Assembly: GCA_018857735.1 (NCBI GenBank)
Contig: JABMCL010003269.1
Coordinates: 10,001 to 74,000 of the forward strand
Origin: Alviniconcha marisindica
Lineage: Eukaryota; Mollusca; Gastropoda; Provannidae
Length of the DNA: 64,000 nucleotides
Direction of reading: 5' to 3'
In this document: piece after piece, positions 55,501 to 59,345 of the stretch
Layout of the letters: every line of letters starts with the position of its first letter
Numbering within the stretch: the stretch's first letter is position 1
Notes under the pieces: model-generated
The model's input: the letters and a program-made list of their open reading frames with translations, nothing else
What the model was told of the DNA's origin: nothing
Databases searched by the model: none
Made by a program: the position numbers and the translations under genes

Positions 55501-56577
55501 TGTCAGAGCTCCCCTTTAGAGCGTGAGTACTTTAGCATGCATGAGATTGAGAGCACTGAATTTGGAACTGGAGATATCATACACATAAACACTGTAGTCA
55601 CTGATTCATAATGACACTGTATAGTGTATCATTGTATGTGACCTCCCTATTTGGTCAGCAATGTCTTGCAGTTGCACTACTTGTCTGCACTGGATTGTCT
55701 TGGTTAAAATTGGTGGTCATCATGAAGGTTAAAAACTGGTGGTTGTCATCACCTGCTGGATAGATTTCTAGGGGGTATTTTCACGCCTTACTCAGTTACT
55801 GTGGATTTTATGCACAGAGTTAAAGTCTAAAGAGTGAATACAGTAATCCCAGTTGATTGTAATTGTGTAACACTTTGATGGTAATTACGCCATATTTTGT
55901 ATATTCTAATAAATCAATAACTTATGATACATAGATTATTAATAATTAATATTATCATGTGATCTAATCCAGATTCAAAACATTTTGTGTGAATTGTACT
56001 GGGGTGGGGGGTGGGGGGGAGTATTGAAACTGAAGGTGTGTGTACTAGACACATGTTTTAGTTAATTACTAAAAGTATGCGAGTATGTGTTTGTGTGTGT
56101 GTGTGAAAGTATGCGAGTATGTGTTTGTGTGTGTGTGTGTGTGGTGTTTGTGTGTGTACCACTATCTGCACAGCCGCAGGTAACAGTCTTGTTATAATCA
56201 CAAAATTGTCACATTTGTGTCTTTAAATTTAATCATGACAAGCGCAAAACTACTACTACTAGTACTAGACTAGTACAGAAGTATAACAGTGTTAACACTT
56301 TAACAGTAGAATCTTATACTACTGTCTACAACTAGTACAAGAACAACACTTCAGGCTTTAGAAAGATTAATAAATGGCAAAATCAAATGGAATGGGTGTG
56401 ATAGATCAAATATTTTTTTCTCCATTAGTTACCATTCAGATCTAAACTTGTAACCACATGCACTAATATATATGGGTGGCATATAACCACTTCCTTCTTT
56501 GTATTCTTCTAGTTTGGTCAGTGATTAGCATATTTACCGTCTTCAGAAACGGACTCGAGCACCTGACGAGCCGCCAT
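19473..56577 (-). CDS. ECT2: ECT2 orthologue, RhoGEF of cytokinesis (24 coding exons)
   Basis: ECT2 loads GTP on RhoA at the cell equator to build the contractile ring. It is nuclear in interphase and acts at the midzone with centralspindlin in anaphase. The joined exons give 2,772 bases, 923 residues plus stop, close to the vertebrate length. Domain order: divergent BRCT0 (about 66-150), BRCT1 (about 160-245), BRCT2 (about 258-345), a loop with RPRSRKRKRLK (NLS), the DH domain (about 430-620, with ELLIRPVQRLPS), the PH domain (about 645-790) and a basic tail with TP sites. All 23 introns are GT-AG and every phase closes. A stop codon 18 bases upstream in frame and the context CCACAATGG fix the start. 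Nothing in the protein looks broken. The introns are packed with minisatellites, several carrying copies of exon edges. Confidence 0.96.
19725..20015. repeat. Intron 23 minisatellite, about 50-bp unit
   Basis: Five or six units of the form CTACTGGCCACCTTTGTGAA plus ACACTGGACAGATGAGGGTC. It contains no exon sequence. Confidence 0.9.
20061..20132 (-). CDS. ECT2: ECT2 exon 23 (residues 859-882)
   Basis: A 24-codon exon, phase 0-0, with HFEDSDCISLGAYSLQ. Acceptor ATGATGGCAG, donor GTCAGTC. It could be skipped without changing frame. Support is splice signals and phase, since this tail varies between animals. Confidence 0.82.
20150..20560. repeat. Intron 22: two short tandem repeats
   Basis: AGCATGGCAACAAGAGAACA recurs five times to 20345 with A/T-rich spacers. 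From 20331 a unit of about 71 bases (CAACAAAGATTAAAAGCATA...CAGCATTTACTCTTC) occurs three times. Confidence 0.85.
21229..21382 (-). CDS. ECT2: ECT2 exon 22 (residues 807-858, basic tail)
   Basis: Contains RVSRAFSINRTPGKLKRAV, the conserved basic motif of the tail, which in the family binds membrane phosphoinositides and has CDK-type TP sites. Acceptor GAAAACAG, donor GTCAGTA. A copy of its acceptor edge lies 203 bases into the intron. Confidence 0.96.
21371..21602. repeat. Duplication of exon 22 acceptor edge plus SINE tail, 203-bp step
   Basis: GCTTCGAGATCCTGTTTT starts at 21372 (true exon 22 edge, acceptor included) and again at 21575. Between them lies a shortened second tail of the family A SINE. 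A segment carrying exon edge and SINE tail was therefore duplicated in tandem after the SINE inserted. Confidence 0.85.
21605..21920 (-). mobile_element. tRNA-derived SINE, family A, copy 2
   Basis: The full element with tRNA-like head at the high-coordinate end (TGGCCCAGCGGTTAGGC; a B-box-like GGCTCGATTCC with one change) and body to CGTTAAGCACCATG. It lies in ECT2 intron 21 in the direction of the gene. Confidence 0.85.
22375..22530. repeat. Intron 21 minisatellite, about 48-bp unit, 3-4 copies
   Basis: GCACTCTCCACAA...CATAACAGCCGTTATTATCA then GAACACAGGGACT repeats from about 22366. It ends 40 bases from the exon 21 donor. Confidence 0.9.
22572..22651 (-). CDS. ECT2: ECT2 exon 21 (residues 781-806)
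   Basis: Follows the PH domain: VNGDEFHINTKELA is the conserved start of the C-terminal tail. Acceptor TGTGTTCCAG, donor GTGAGCA with two bases left over. The upstream 56-bp array contains a diverged form of its edge. Confidence 0.94.
22641..23345. repeat. Intron 20 minisatellite, 56-bp unit, about 12 copies
   Basis: Units read GTATCAGGTACACTGGAATA, CAACACACACAAGGTGAGAA and TGGCCGTCATGACACA. The part GCACTGTGTCCTGGAACACA across the exon 21 acceptor aligns with CACTGTATC...CACTGGAATACA in the unit, allowing a short insertion. Confidence 0.92.
23502..23656 (-). CDS. ECT2: ECT2 exon 20 (residues 729-780, PH end)
   Basis: Encodes AFGLIYRNKEHSNEKLLSF and the final PH helix with SLCKTIANALCR. Acceptor AATGTTTCAG, donor GTGAGTCC. 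Its first 35 or so bases recur four times in the intron upstream. Confidence 0.96.
23657..24150. repeat. Intron 19: four tandem copies of exon 20's 5' edge
   Basis: TTGTTGCAGTAAATCAGCCC followed by AAAGGCACACACAC and an AACATTGACAAAACAAA stretch recurs at about 23711, 23856, 23960 and 24060. The true copy (23622-23680) spans exon codons CAFGLIYRN and the acceptor. Copies have CA expansions and substitutions. Confidence 0.85.
24330..24468 (-). CDS. ECT2: ECT2 exon 19 (residues 683-728, PH)
   Basis: Starts ICKRRTKG and contains FKHLEMLPMSAVKRVLDF, the central PH strands. Acceptor CTGTCACCAG, donor GTAACAAA. Confidence 0.96.
24495..24880. repeat. Intron 18 minisatellite, about 23-bp unit
   Basis: ACACAGAACAGGCACTGCTT recurs about fifteen times with small changes. 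It begins 25 bases from the exon 19 acceptor but I see no clear exon sequence in the unit. Confidence 0.9.
25075..25200. repeat. Two-copy tandem duplication, about 64 bp
   Basis: AACATCTGCCCTACACCAAA then CAGCCGGACATTTGAACAGC occurs twice, with one or two substitutions. Confidence 0.85.
25744..25863 (-). CDS. ECT2: ECT2 exon 18 (residues 643-682, PH start)
   Basis: Encodes LLSSHRNFVNRI and the beta strands RGDPLSIFVFTDSIE. Acceptor ATGTTTCAG, donor GTGAGTATG. Phase 0-0. Confidence 0.96.
25930..26225 (+). mobile_element. CR1-like LINE 3' end, fragment
   Basis: The start reads like the end of a CR1-type ORF2 (FKTTLKTLLF) and the segment ends ACAAATATGTCATTATTATT, a usual tail in such elements. 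A poly(C) run lies at 26000-26016. Intron 17, opposite to the gene. Confidence 0.5.
26251..26329 (-). CDS. ECT2: ECT2 exon 17 (residues 616-642, DH end)
   Basis: Encodes HINEDKRRTE and the turn DIDSCP into the PH domain. Acceptor GTGTTGCAG, donor GTGAGTAG. The first codon is split 2+1 and joins correctly as Thr. Confidence 0.97.
26600..27180. repeat. Intron 16 minisatellite carrying about 14 copies of the exon 16 donor
   Basis: The 34-36 bp unit GTGTACTTACTTGAGAACAT plus TTTCTCAGTGCATT matches the true exon 16 end GTGTACTCACGTGAGAACAT on the plus strand. On the gene strand each unit reads GTTCTCAAGTAAGTAC, a consensus-like donor. A flanking phrase (CATTATGCACCA...GAAGCTGTAC) is itself present at both ends of the array. 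Confidence 0.95.
27209..27290 (-). CDS. ECT2: ECT2 exon 16 (residues 589-615, DH)
   Basis: Encodes LEQAIDSLKNVL, the late DH helix. Acceptor GTTTTCAG, donor GTGAGTAC with two bases left over. About fourteen copies of the donor edge fill the intron downstream. Confidence 0.95.
27499..27515. repeat. Poly(G) tract
   Basis: About 17 G (27498-27514), followed by AAAATAAAATAAAATAAAAT. Intron 15. Confidence 0.9.
27686..27782 (-). CDS. ECT2: ECT2 exon 15 (residues 557-588, DH core)
   Basis: Carries PECGRQ and the DH signature ELLIRPVQRLPS, the helix that contacts the Rho switch regions. Acceptor TACATTGCAG, donor GTCAGAG with one base left over. About ten diverged copies of its 5' edge lie in the intron upstream. 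Confidence 0.98.
27783..28500. repeat. Intron 14 minisatellite carrying about 10 copies of the exon 15 acceptor edge
   Basis: The 62-bp unit includes GTTTGGACAAACACACCTGC, the same phrase as the real exon 15 edge (first 17 coding bases plus GCAG). Copies lie near 27833, 27917, 27979, 28041, 28115, 28183, 28245, 28331, 28394 and 28454. All keep an AG at the splice position. Confidence 0.95.
28967..29735. repeat. Intron 14 minisatellite, 62-bp unit, about 12 copies
   Basis: GCATAAACTGGTTATTATGA, CATGGCAGGTACCACACAAA, ACTGCTGCCATCTCGGCTTT repeats at exactly 62 bases (28967, 29029). A sub-type with CATGGCTGG fills the right half, and two units are internally deleted near 29340 and 29455. Confidence 0.97.
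29905..30390 (+). mobile_element. CR1-like LINE, 3' end of ORF2, degenerate
   Basis: The plus strand encodes pieces typical of the end of CR1/Jockey-type ORF2 proteins: HITPRFQFLHWLPIQQRIQY, then YKINTLCYK, a stop, YLCDYLELYTPSGTL and SLQIPRTRLSTV, then FLFRKLY. Stops and frameshifts make it inactive. Intron 14, opposite to the gene. Confidence 0.8.
30612..30722 (-). CDS. ECT2: ECT2 exon 14 (residues 520-556, DH)
   Basis: Encodes YPNFVNFFENTKETI and PRFHAFLK, typical of the middle DH helices. Acceptor CTCGCCAG, donor GTTTGTG, the weakest donor of the gene. Confidence 0.96.
30832..30853. repeat. Poly(C) tract
   Basis: About 18 C near 30835-30852. Intron 13. Confidence 0.9.
31020..31384. repeat. 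Intron 13: CA-rich repeats with two extra copies of the exon 13 donor edge
   Basis: The phrase GTCTACCAAGCCCAGGC...TTACATGTTTGAGAATGATG occurs at about 31150, 31259 and 31365. The last is the real exon 13 end with its donor. The others carry the same 25 or so exon bases and the donor position. CACACA/CACGCA tracts separate them. Confidence 0.9.
31385..31573 (-). CDS. ECT2: ECT2 exon 13 (residues 457-519, DH)
   Basis: Contains IIFGNIPPIYDVH and the VGDIILKH end. Acceptor GCTGTTTCAG, donor GTAAGTAGCC. Both edges are duplicated: the acceptor edge many times upstream (31574-32760), the donor edge twice downstream (about 31150 and 31260). Confidence 0.97.
31574..32230. repeat. Intron 12 minisatellite, 42-bp unit, about 16 copies with exon 13 acceptor
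   Basis: The unit GTCTGAAACAACAGCATCAG plus TCATGGTCCTGTTTGTCTGA is modelled on the real edge GTCTGAAACAGCAGCATCAA. On the gene strand each reads GTTGTTTCAGACATTCAGAC, with polypyrimidine tract, AG and exon-like bases. Confidence 0.96.
32231..32760. repeat. Older, diverged copies of the exon 13 acceptor edge
   Basis: About nine more copies at roughly 50-base spacing (near 32258, 32308, 32357, 32399, 32456, 32508, 32730), such as CTGCTCTTTGAACATCTGAA against the real CTGCTCCTTGAACGTCTGAA. These copies include up to 18 exon bases, more than the younger array. Confidence 0.75.
32896..33023 (-). CDS. ECT2: ECT2 exon 12 (residues 414-456, DH start)
   Basis: Contains the first DH helix, VVMELLHTETNYTAILHTLI, with the Glu-x-x-Tyr pattern shared by Dbl-family exchange factors. 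Acceptor TTGCCAG, donor GTGAGCA. Confidence 0.96.
33125..33265. repeat. (GAAA)-rich purine tract
   Basis: GAAAGAAAGGA-type purine DNA of about 130 bases in intron 11. On the gene strand it is a pyrimidine tract upstream of exon 12. Confidence 0.85.
33360..33567 (-). CDS. ECT2: ECT2 exon 11 (residues 345-413, S loop)
   Basis: Linker between BRCT2 and DH. RPRSRKRKRLK is the nuclear localisation signal, which in the family keeps ECT2 in the interphase nucleus. SLSP and SRTPD are minimal proline-directed kinase sites, fitting mitotic CDK control. Acceptor after a long T/C tract, donor GTGAGTT with one base left over. Confidence 0.93.
34199..34261 (-). CDS. ECT2: ECT2 exon 10 (residues 324-344, BRCT2 end)
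   Basis: A 21-codon exon, WFWGCIQMAACAEEKLYLF plus QR, holding the BRCT2 Trp. Acceptor GGGTGTTGCAG, donor GTAAGCA. The upstream 33-bp array repeats an acceptor-like GGGTGTTTTAG. Confidence 0.95.
34262..34690. repeat. Intron 9 minisatellite, 33-bp unit, about 13 copies, next to exon 10 acceptor
   Basis: Units AACACCTCTAAAACACCCGA plus CACATCCAGTTTA begin at the exon 10 acceptor itself. On the gene strand each has GGGTGTTTTAGAGG where the real site is GGGTGTTGCAGTGG, so the splice position is repeated though little exon is. Confidence 0.9.
34700..34907. repeat. Intron 9: C-rich repeat copying the exon 9 donor side
   Basis: Three related segments contain CATCTCCACCAGGTAAGACA, then CTGACAT, then a C run. 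The last one leads into the real donor (GACATACCTCCCCCC). Confidence 0.7.
34908..35023 (-). CDS. ECT2: ECT2 exon 9 (residues 285-323, BRCT2)
   Basis: Carries the ATHLVVDE strand of BRCT2. Acceptor CGTGTGCAG, donor GTATGTC. The donor-side sequence (C-rich block next to GGTAAGACAGTGACAT) recurs two or three times in the next 200 bases of intron. Confidence 0.94.
35090..35995. repeat. Intron 8: two adjoining 33-36 bp minisatellites
   Basis: From 35090 to 35720 the unit is CAGTATGTCTTACACAGCAG plus ATGTACTGTAGGT (about 17 copies). From 35725 to 35995 it is GTCAGAACCCCTGTACAACA plus AATACTACTGCTG (about 8 copies). The second looks like a remodelled form of the first. Confidence 0.92.
36179..36278 (-). 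CDS. ECT2: ECT2 exon 8 (residues 252-284, BRCT2 start)
   Basis: Encodes PFFDCCLSFLGFSTDE, the first strand of BRCT2. Acceptor CTTTTTCAG, donor GTAACCAC with one base left over. Confidence 0.96.
36394..36664 (+). mobile_element. Short retroposed insert with poly(A) tail and 14-bp target duplication
   Basis: GAAAACTATGGTAG stands at 36394-36407 and again, unchanged, at 36651-36664. The second copy directly follows an A run (36643-36650), and AATAAA lies at 36621-36626. The 243-base insert has no SINE boxes. It is a processed retrocopy of an RNA 3' end, or a strongly 5'-truncated LINE, moved by an L1-type machinery. Intron 7, opposite to the gene. Confidence 0.85.
37228..37329 (-). CDS. ECT2: ECT2 exon 7 (residues 218-251, BRCT1 end)
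   Basis: Encodes GMPIMSGQWVEHLWEERY, including the conserved Trp of the last BRCT helix. Acceptor GTGTTTCAG, donor GTAACCA. Phase 0-0. Confidence 0.96.
37510..37670 (+). mobile_element. SINE family A fragment, diverged
   Basis: CCATCGCTGCCCATCTGAAT and the following CTCTGGGGGTGAAAGTGTGG match the body of the other family A copies at roughly three quarters of positions. No tRNA head is visible. Confidence 0.5.
37675..38318. repeat. Intron 6 minisatellite, 30-bp unit, about 21 copies
   Basis: The unit GATGGTGGCTAGGTGGTTTA plus TGAACCAGGG stops about 15 bases from the exon 6 donor. The donor itself is not in the unit. Confidence 0.95.
38331..38438 (-). CDS. ECT2: ECT2 exon 6 (residues 182-217, BRCT1)
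   Basis: Carries the BRCT hallmarks LVHHMGGSVRRDM and VTHLIANCTGGEKYK, the latter in the phosphopeptide-binding region. Acceptor GGCTTTCAG, donor GTCAGTG. A 30-bp minisatellite starts directly after the donor. Confidence 0.97.
39330..39520. repeat. Intron 5 short repeat, four units
   Basis: GGTTGTCTGCCTTTGACAAA plus TACTTAATAATAAAT recurs four times at 45-55 bases. Confidence 0.85.
40570..40622. repeat. (GT)n followed by poly(G)
   Basis: GTGTGTGT at 40571-40595, then about 20 G with one A. Intron 5. Confidence 0.95.
40640..41540. repeat. Intron 5 irregular repeat, about 55-80 bp units
   Basis: CATACTGGTAGTCCAAGTTA, GGGGAAAAAGTCAGCAGGAA and TTTTCACTGTGCAATACAAC recur together with internal deletions, so the unit length is uneven. 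No exon sequence in it. Confidence 0.85.
43018..43270. repeat. Two-copy repeat, 190-bp step
   Basis: The phrase GGAACATCAGCCACAACGAA, then GATCGACAGCGCTGTG and TGATTTGGTG, at 43028 recurs from about 43218 with a few changes. The minus-strand open frame across both copies has no recognisable protein. Intron 5. Confidence 0.6.
44070..45235. repeat. Intron 5 minisatellite, 24/26-bp unit, about 46 copies
   Basis: TTTACTGTGTGCCGTTGCAC plus AGAG or AGAGAG. The presence or absence of two bases gives units of 26 or 24, and TATACTACATGCCTTTGCAC variants cluster at 44545-44790. All three plus frames stay open over 400 codons only because of this composition. Confidence 0.96.
45478..45510. repeat. Poly(G)-rich tract
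   Basis: G runs of 5, 6 and about 10, broken by single A. Intron 5. Confidence 0.9.
46064..46190. repeat. 41-bp near-perfect inverted repeat beside the exon 5 donor
   Basis: The left arm 46064-46104 (starts GTGAGATCACCACATTGTCA) and right arm 46150-46190 (ends TGACAATGTGATGATCTCAC) are reverse complements at 38 of 41 positions, with a 45-base loop. In the pre-mRNA this hairpin would start 41 bases after the exon 5 donor. It may be a small foldback transposon. Confidence 0.92.
46231..46320 (-). CDS. ECT2: ECT2 exon 5 (residues 152-181, BRCT1 start)
   Basis: Contains the RPLF segment and the BRCT1 strand IVVCFTGF. Acceptor GTGGTCAG, donor GTAAGTG. A 41-bp inverted repeat begins 41 bases past this donor. 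Confidence 0.95.
46435..46625 (+). mobile_element. Possible LINE 3' end fragment
   Basis: Reads FKIAVKTHLYKQY and then non-coding sequence ending in a TACTATTATTG tail, like the 3' end of CR1-type elements. Very short and uncertain. Intron 4. Confidence 0.3.
47285..47530 (+). repeat. Dispersed repeat, copy 1
   Basis: Shares AGCCAACCCCTT, CATTAGTAAAGAGTGAA, GCACC...ATCTCAAA and a final TTGC(T/C)TGG segment with 53450-53635, in the same orientation and order. No coding or SINE features seen. Intron 4. Confidence 0.6.
47619..47801 (-). CDS. ECT2: ECT2 exon 4 (residues 91-151, BRCT0)
   Basis: Completes BRCT0 with the family signature ARLIGPPVILGC after a TLFVLADFEG strand. Acceptor ATGTTGCAG, donor GTACAGG. 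The part before LFVLADF is shorter than in vertebrates. Confidence 0.95.
47950..48020 (-). mobile_element. Possible SINE or LINE tail
   Basis: Minus strand: GTTCAGCGCTTTGAGCTGCA then CCTTTACAAGTTTCCATTATTATTA, a tail form shared by many molluscan retroposons. Intron 3. Confidence 0.3.
48456..48529 (-). CDS. ECT2: ECT2 exon 3 (residues 66-90, BRCT0)
   Basis: Encodes the first strand and helix of BRCT0, with LRIVLVGKD. Acceptor TTTGCTGCAG, donor GTAACAGC. The acceptor and the first bases of the exon are repeated about 21 times in the intron upstream (48531-49330). Confidence 0.92.
48531..49330. repeat. Intron 2 minisatellite, 37-bp unit, about 21 copies of the exon 3 acceptor edge
   Basis: The unit CTGCAGAGACCACATTTATC plus TTGCCAATCTTGACCAT starts at the exon 3 acceptor. 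On the gene strand each reads CTCTGCAGATGGTCAAGATT, against the real GCTGCAGATGATCGAGATT. The CAG, and about nine of the first twelve exon bases, are kept in every unit. Confidence 0.96.
49440..51560. other. Intron 2, AT-rich, nothing recognised
   Basis: Contains a short (AT)n at 49455-49471, poly(C) at 50400-50415 and several A runs (such as 51435-51449). No exon-like frame with splice sites was found. Confidence 0.6.
51590..51616. repeat. Poly(C) tract
   Basis: About 25 C (51591-51615). The kilobase after it (51.6-52.2 kb) is T- and C-rich with CTTCTTCTTCTT stretches, and no gene is seen in it. Confidence 0.9.
52430..52472. repeat. (CG)n/(GT)n microsatellite
   Basis: GCGCGCGCGCGC followed by GTGTGTGT; alternating purine-pyrimidine. 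Intron 2. Confidence 0.9.
52580..52650 (+). repeat. Fragment related to 9325-9375
   Basis: TGATATGTCAGCCCGACATC then TGAGAACATTATG aligns with CTAATATGTCAGCCGACACC then CGAGGGCATTAAG. The likeness fades on both sides. Confidence 0.35.
53450..53635 (+). repeat. Dispersed repeat, copy 2
   Basis: Second copy of the element at 47285-47530, with ATCATGAGCCAACCCCTTCC and TTATTAGTAAAGAGTGAACC as the best-kept parts. Intron 2. Confidence 0.6.
53944..54099 (-). CDS. ECT2: ECT2 exon 2 (residues 14-65)
   Basis: A 156-base phase 1-1 exon between TATTTCAG and GTAGTG. It is a Ser/Pro/Thr-rich linker with an acidic PSDDEEE end and no known fold. As a symmetric exon, skipping it would keep the frame. The N-terminus is the least conserved part of the family, so this exon rests on splice signals and phase. 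Confidence 0.8.
54930..55036. mobile_element. Remnant of the foldback/MITE family of 2288-2827
   Basis: GAAGCAAAAGTTTGCCAAAT, TAAGAACCAACTCTATTCGC and GCACAATTAAGAACGGGCTT match 2732-2826 with about 15 percent changes. Only the right end of the element is present. Intron 1. Confidence 0.75.
56538..56577 (-). CDS. ECT2: ECT2 exon 1 (residues 1-13)
   Basis: Encodes MAARQVLESVSED and ends one base into the next codon before GTAAATA. The in-frame TGA at 56593-56595 excludes an earlier start. A at -3 and G at +4 give a strong initiation context. Confidence 0.88.
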
Positions 56578-56591
56578 TGTGGCCTTGTAAC

Positions 56592-56605
56592 TTCAAATTT
56601 GGCGG
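56592..56605 (-). promoter_or_regulatory. E2F-like and CHR-like site just upstream of ECT2
   Basis: Plus strand TTTGGCGG (56598-56605) fits the E2F core. The gene strand reads CCGCCAAATTTGAA, where TTTGAA (56592-56597) is the CHR consensus and CCGCC resembles a CDE three bases away. In other animals CDE/CHR pairs repress mitotic genes in G1 through the DREAM complex. It lies 15-28 bases before the ATG. Confidence 0.5.
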
Positions 56606-56643
56606 TAGCTGTTTGATACAACTGTTACGGTTGGTTCAATCAA

Positions 56644-56681
56644 ACTTCCGGTTGTAAATTACACCCAATCAAATTGATTGG
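56644..56681. promoter_or_regulatory. Inverted CCAAT boxes and ETS-like site
   Basis: CCAATCAAATTGATTGG at 56665-56681 is a perfect 8+1+8 palindrome with one CCAAT on each strand, which suits NF-Y. ACTTCCGG (56644-56651) is an ETS core. With the E2F/CHR-like site it forms a compact promoter of under 110 bases. Confidence 0.5.
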
Positions 56682-56746
56682 TGTAAGAGAGGCCTGGTCG
56701 TCTGCTTCATCAACGCTTGAAATTTTACAGTGTCTTGTTTATAAAA

Positions 56747-56842
56747 ATGGAATGGAATGCCGCATTAAAGCGTGTCAGCGAAGCACATGACACTTGCTGC
56801 TTGATGCATTTCAGTTCATCTTCTGTTTGCATCTTGTATTAG
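56747..56842 (+). other. Possible short ORF in a divergent first exon
   Basis: A 31-codon frame starting MEWNAALKRVSEAHD ends at TAG two bases before a good GTAAGC donor. It points away from ECT2 across the shared promoter region. It may mark the first exon of a divergent non-coding RNA, but composition alone does not prove transcription. Confidence 0.2.
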
Positions 56843-57159
56843 AGGTAAGCTACTCCGAAGCCACGAGCAAAAACTGGTTCGCGCTGTTCGTGGATGTTGG
56901 CAAATGTCACCCAAAGCAGACGACGCAGAATTTCGAAGAACGAATGTTGTACACGCCAAGCATTTCTGCATCAGTCCGCGCGGGTATGTTTAGACTTTAT
57001 ATTCTTGGACATGGCGCATGTTATCACGAGGAGGACAATGCACAGTAAAAGTGTCCCGGGAGTTTCCGACCGCCTCCTTGGGTATTACCAACACCGCTCT
57101 TGCTGTTGTGGTCTCAGACACTGAGAGTGAGACGGATCAAATTTGTTTTGTTCTTTCTT

Positions 57160-57194
57160 TCTTTCTTTAGACCATCTCTCTTTATTTCTTTATA

Positions 57195-57238
<44 letters not shown>

Positions 57239-57295
57239 GGAAGAGGGAGAGTACGCGCGCGCACACACACATACACACACACACACACACACGCA
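57160..57295. repeat. (TTTC)n, (CT)n, CG-rich and (CA)n cluster
   Basis: TTTCTTTCTTTC at 57151-57168, CTCTCT at 57197-57238, then ACGCGCGCGCAC and CACACA to 57292. Confidence 0.9.
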
Positions 57296-57635
57296 TGTCT
57301 TTTCTTAAAATACAAGTAGGTCAGTATGTCGCTGCTTCGGAGGAGTGTGGGTGCCCAGCACGTAGCACACTACTGTTCAGAAAGTTCTTGCGTTTTTCTG
57401 TAATTTTCTTTCTACCGTTAAAAAAACAAAACAAAAAAACGAAAAAAACACAAGTTTTGCTGGTTATGCAGAGCTACTGACCAATATGACAGTAGATCCG
57501 GATGTAATGGAAGAAGAAAAAGTCCTCAAATAATACTGTTCTTTTGAATACTCTGGCTCACGGCGACGCCAAGACATCACTTCTTCAGCCTGCATTCAGT
57601 GCTTTCGTGTCAAATCGGCGAACAGTAACAGTACA

Positions 57636-57644
57636 TTCTCCTTC

Positions 57645-57679
<35 letters not shown>

Positions 57680-57690
57680 CTCTCTTCATT
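57636..57690. repeat. (CT)n microsatellite
   Basis: CTCTCTCT in two blocks split by TTCTC. Confidence 0.9.
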
Positions 57691-57871
57691 TTACAATTAC
57701 CATCTTTGTCATCATTACTATATGGTCTGTGACGTTACTGTTGTTTCATGTGTAGCCTAATCTGTAGATTAGCAGGGATAGATTGTAAGAATAGGCAACT
57801 GCCTAAAATCTTAATCTTTGTGTAATAATACAGTTCTGAGTCTCACTCTCCATCTCTGCTTGTCTCCATCT

Positions 57872-57895
57872 CCCCCCCCCCCCCCCCCCCCCCAG
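57872..57895. repeat. Poly(C) tract
   Basis: About 22 C. A similar G run lies at 58300-58320. Confidence 0.9.
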
Positions 57896-58006
57896 GCTCT
57901 TTTCTCCTGCAGTGCAGGCCTACAGTAGCAACAGAGTAAACAGTATGAAGACTGTGAATGTGATCACTCAGCAAAAGTTTTTTCTTTTCTTGTTTTCTTC
58001 TATGAA

Positions 58007-58009
<3 letters not shown>

Positions 58010-58049
<40 letters not shown>
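58010..58049. repeat. (AT)n microsatellite
   Basis: About 20 AT units without interruption. Confidence 0.95.
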
Positions 58050-58051
<2 letters not shown>

Positions 58052-58536
58052 TTAAGTGTAGCTGTAAAAAAAACAGATTACATTAAACTGAATAAGGAGG
58101 CGGACTTATGTCACAGGAGCAGTTCACTGAACAATCAAAAGTTATAGTGCTTCAAAGATAACACATGAATAGCAGTTGATTGTTAATGCTACAGGAGCAC
58201 TCTTGGCCTCATTCTTTTTCAAAGTACAATTACAATAATGGTATGATACAGATTACTGAACCACTGAAGGTTAAACATAAAAGACCATTATGGATAATGT
58301 GGGGGGGGGGGGGGGGGGTGGTCTGATATGGAGAGGATGTTATAAGTTTTAAAACTGAACTTTGTCATACACATAAACAAAATCCAAACACATGAAAGGT
58401 TTAAAAGAATGCTATTTATTAGGACAAAAACACAATCTGCAAATTTTCATGGTAATCTCTTTATTAAGCTACAAAACCACACTTTAACAACAGTTAAACA
58501 GTGAAAAACAATGAAAAATGAGATGAAAAGCTTGGT

Positions 58537-58664
58537 CACTTATGTGTTTTTGGTTGAGCTGTGTTATTTTCCTATCCAGTGCTCACCAAGATCTGGCTGC
58601 TCAGCACTGGACAAAAAAACAAACATAGCTCAATCAGTATAGCTCAGCCAAAAACAGATAAGTG
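58537..58664. mobile_element. Foldback element with nested inverted repeats
   Basis: The outer arms 58537-58560 (CACTTATGTGTTTTTGGTTG then AGCT) and 58641-58664 pair at 22 of 24 bases. Inside, TCCAGTGCT (58575-58583) and AGCACTGGA (58603-58611) pair perfectly. A 128-base foldback without coding capacity, as in small MITEs. Confidence 0.7.
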
Positions 58665-59193
58665 ATTTAGCTGGACGACTTAAAAGTCAAACTGAGCCGA
58701 ACTGTGGGTGCAGATGAACAAACAATGAATTTTGTTATGCAAGACTGTTTGCTCATCACAAGAATACTTGATTTTTTTAATCATTTGTTTTATTTGCACC
58801 GACACGGTGGTAGTTTTGAATTATGCTTTATTTGTATATTTGTGTGGGTTTTGAGACAGTTCTGTTTGTTTTGAAATTCAAGACGCCCGTATTTTGAGTT
58901 TACGGTTGAGTACTAGTGACAGTGCCTAACATGTTCTGTGGAATGTTGGCTGTTTTGACTGGAGCGTGCAGCACGCAGTTGTTCAAACCGTTGGTCCGCA
59001 CGACTTGTTATTTTCAAGGTGTATTTACTACTCTGGCACCTATCTGCGTAGTTGTTGTTTGTATATATATATACATGTGTGTGAAGATCATCTTACCTTA
59101 TTACAGTGTAATTGCCCAGTTTAAATTAATTCTTTTTTCCCCATTCCTTGCTGCTGTTGTTGCTGTGCCTGTATCGAGCACGCTCTTACAGGG

Positions 59194-59229
<36 letters not shown>

Positions 59230-59345
59230 CGTGCAGTTTGGCTGCAGTAAAACGCTCATCAATGCAAACACAACAACAAGGAGTAGTCACACACACGGCC
59301 GCGTGTGCGCGTCGCGCACACACGCACCCACACACACACACCTCA
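59194..59345. repeat. (GT)n ... (CA)n inverted microsatellite pair
   Basis: GTGTGTGTGCGTGCGTGC at 59194-59235 faces CACACAC/CGCGTGTGCGCGTCGCG and CACACA at 59288-59342. The two tracts can pair. Confidence 0.85.
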
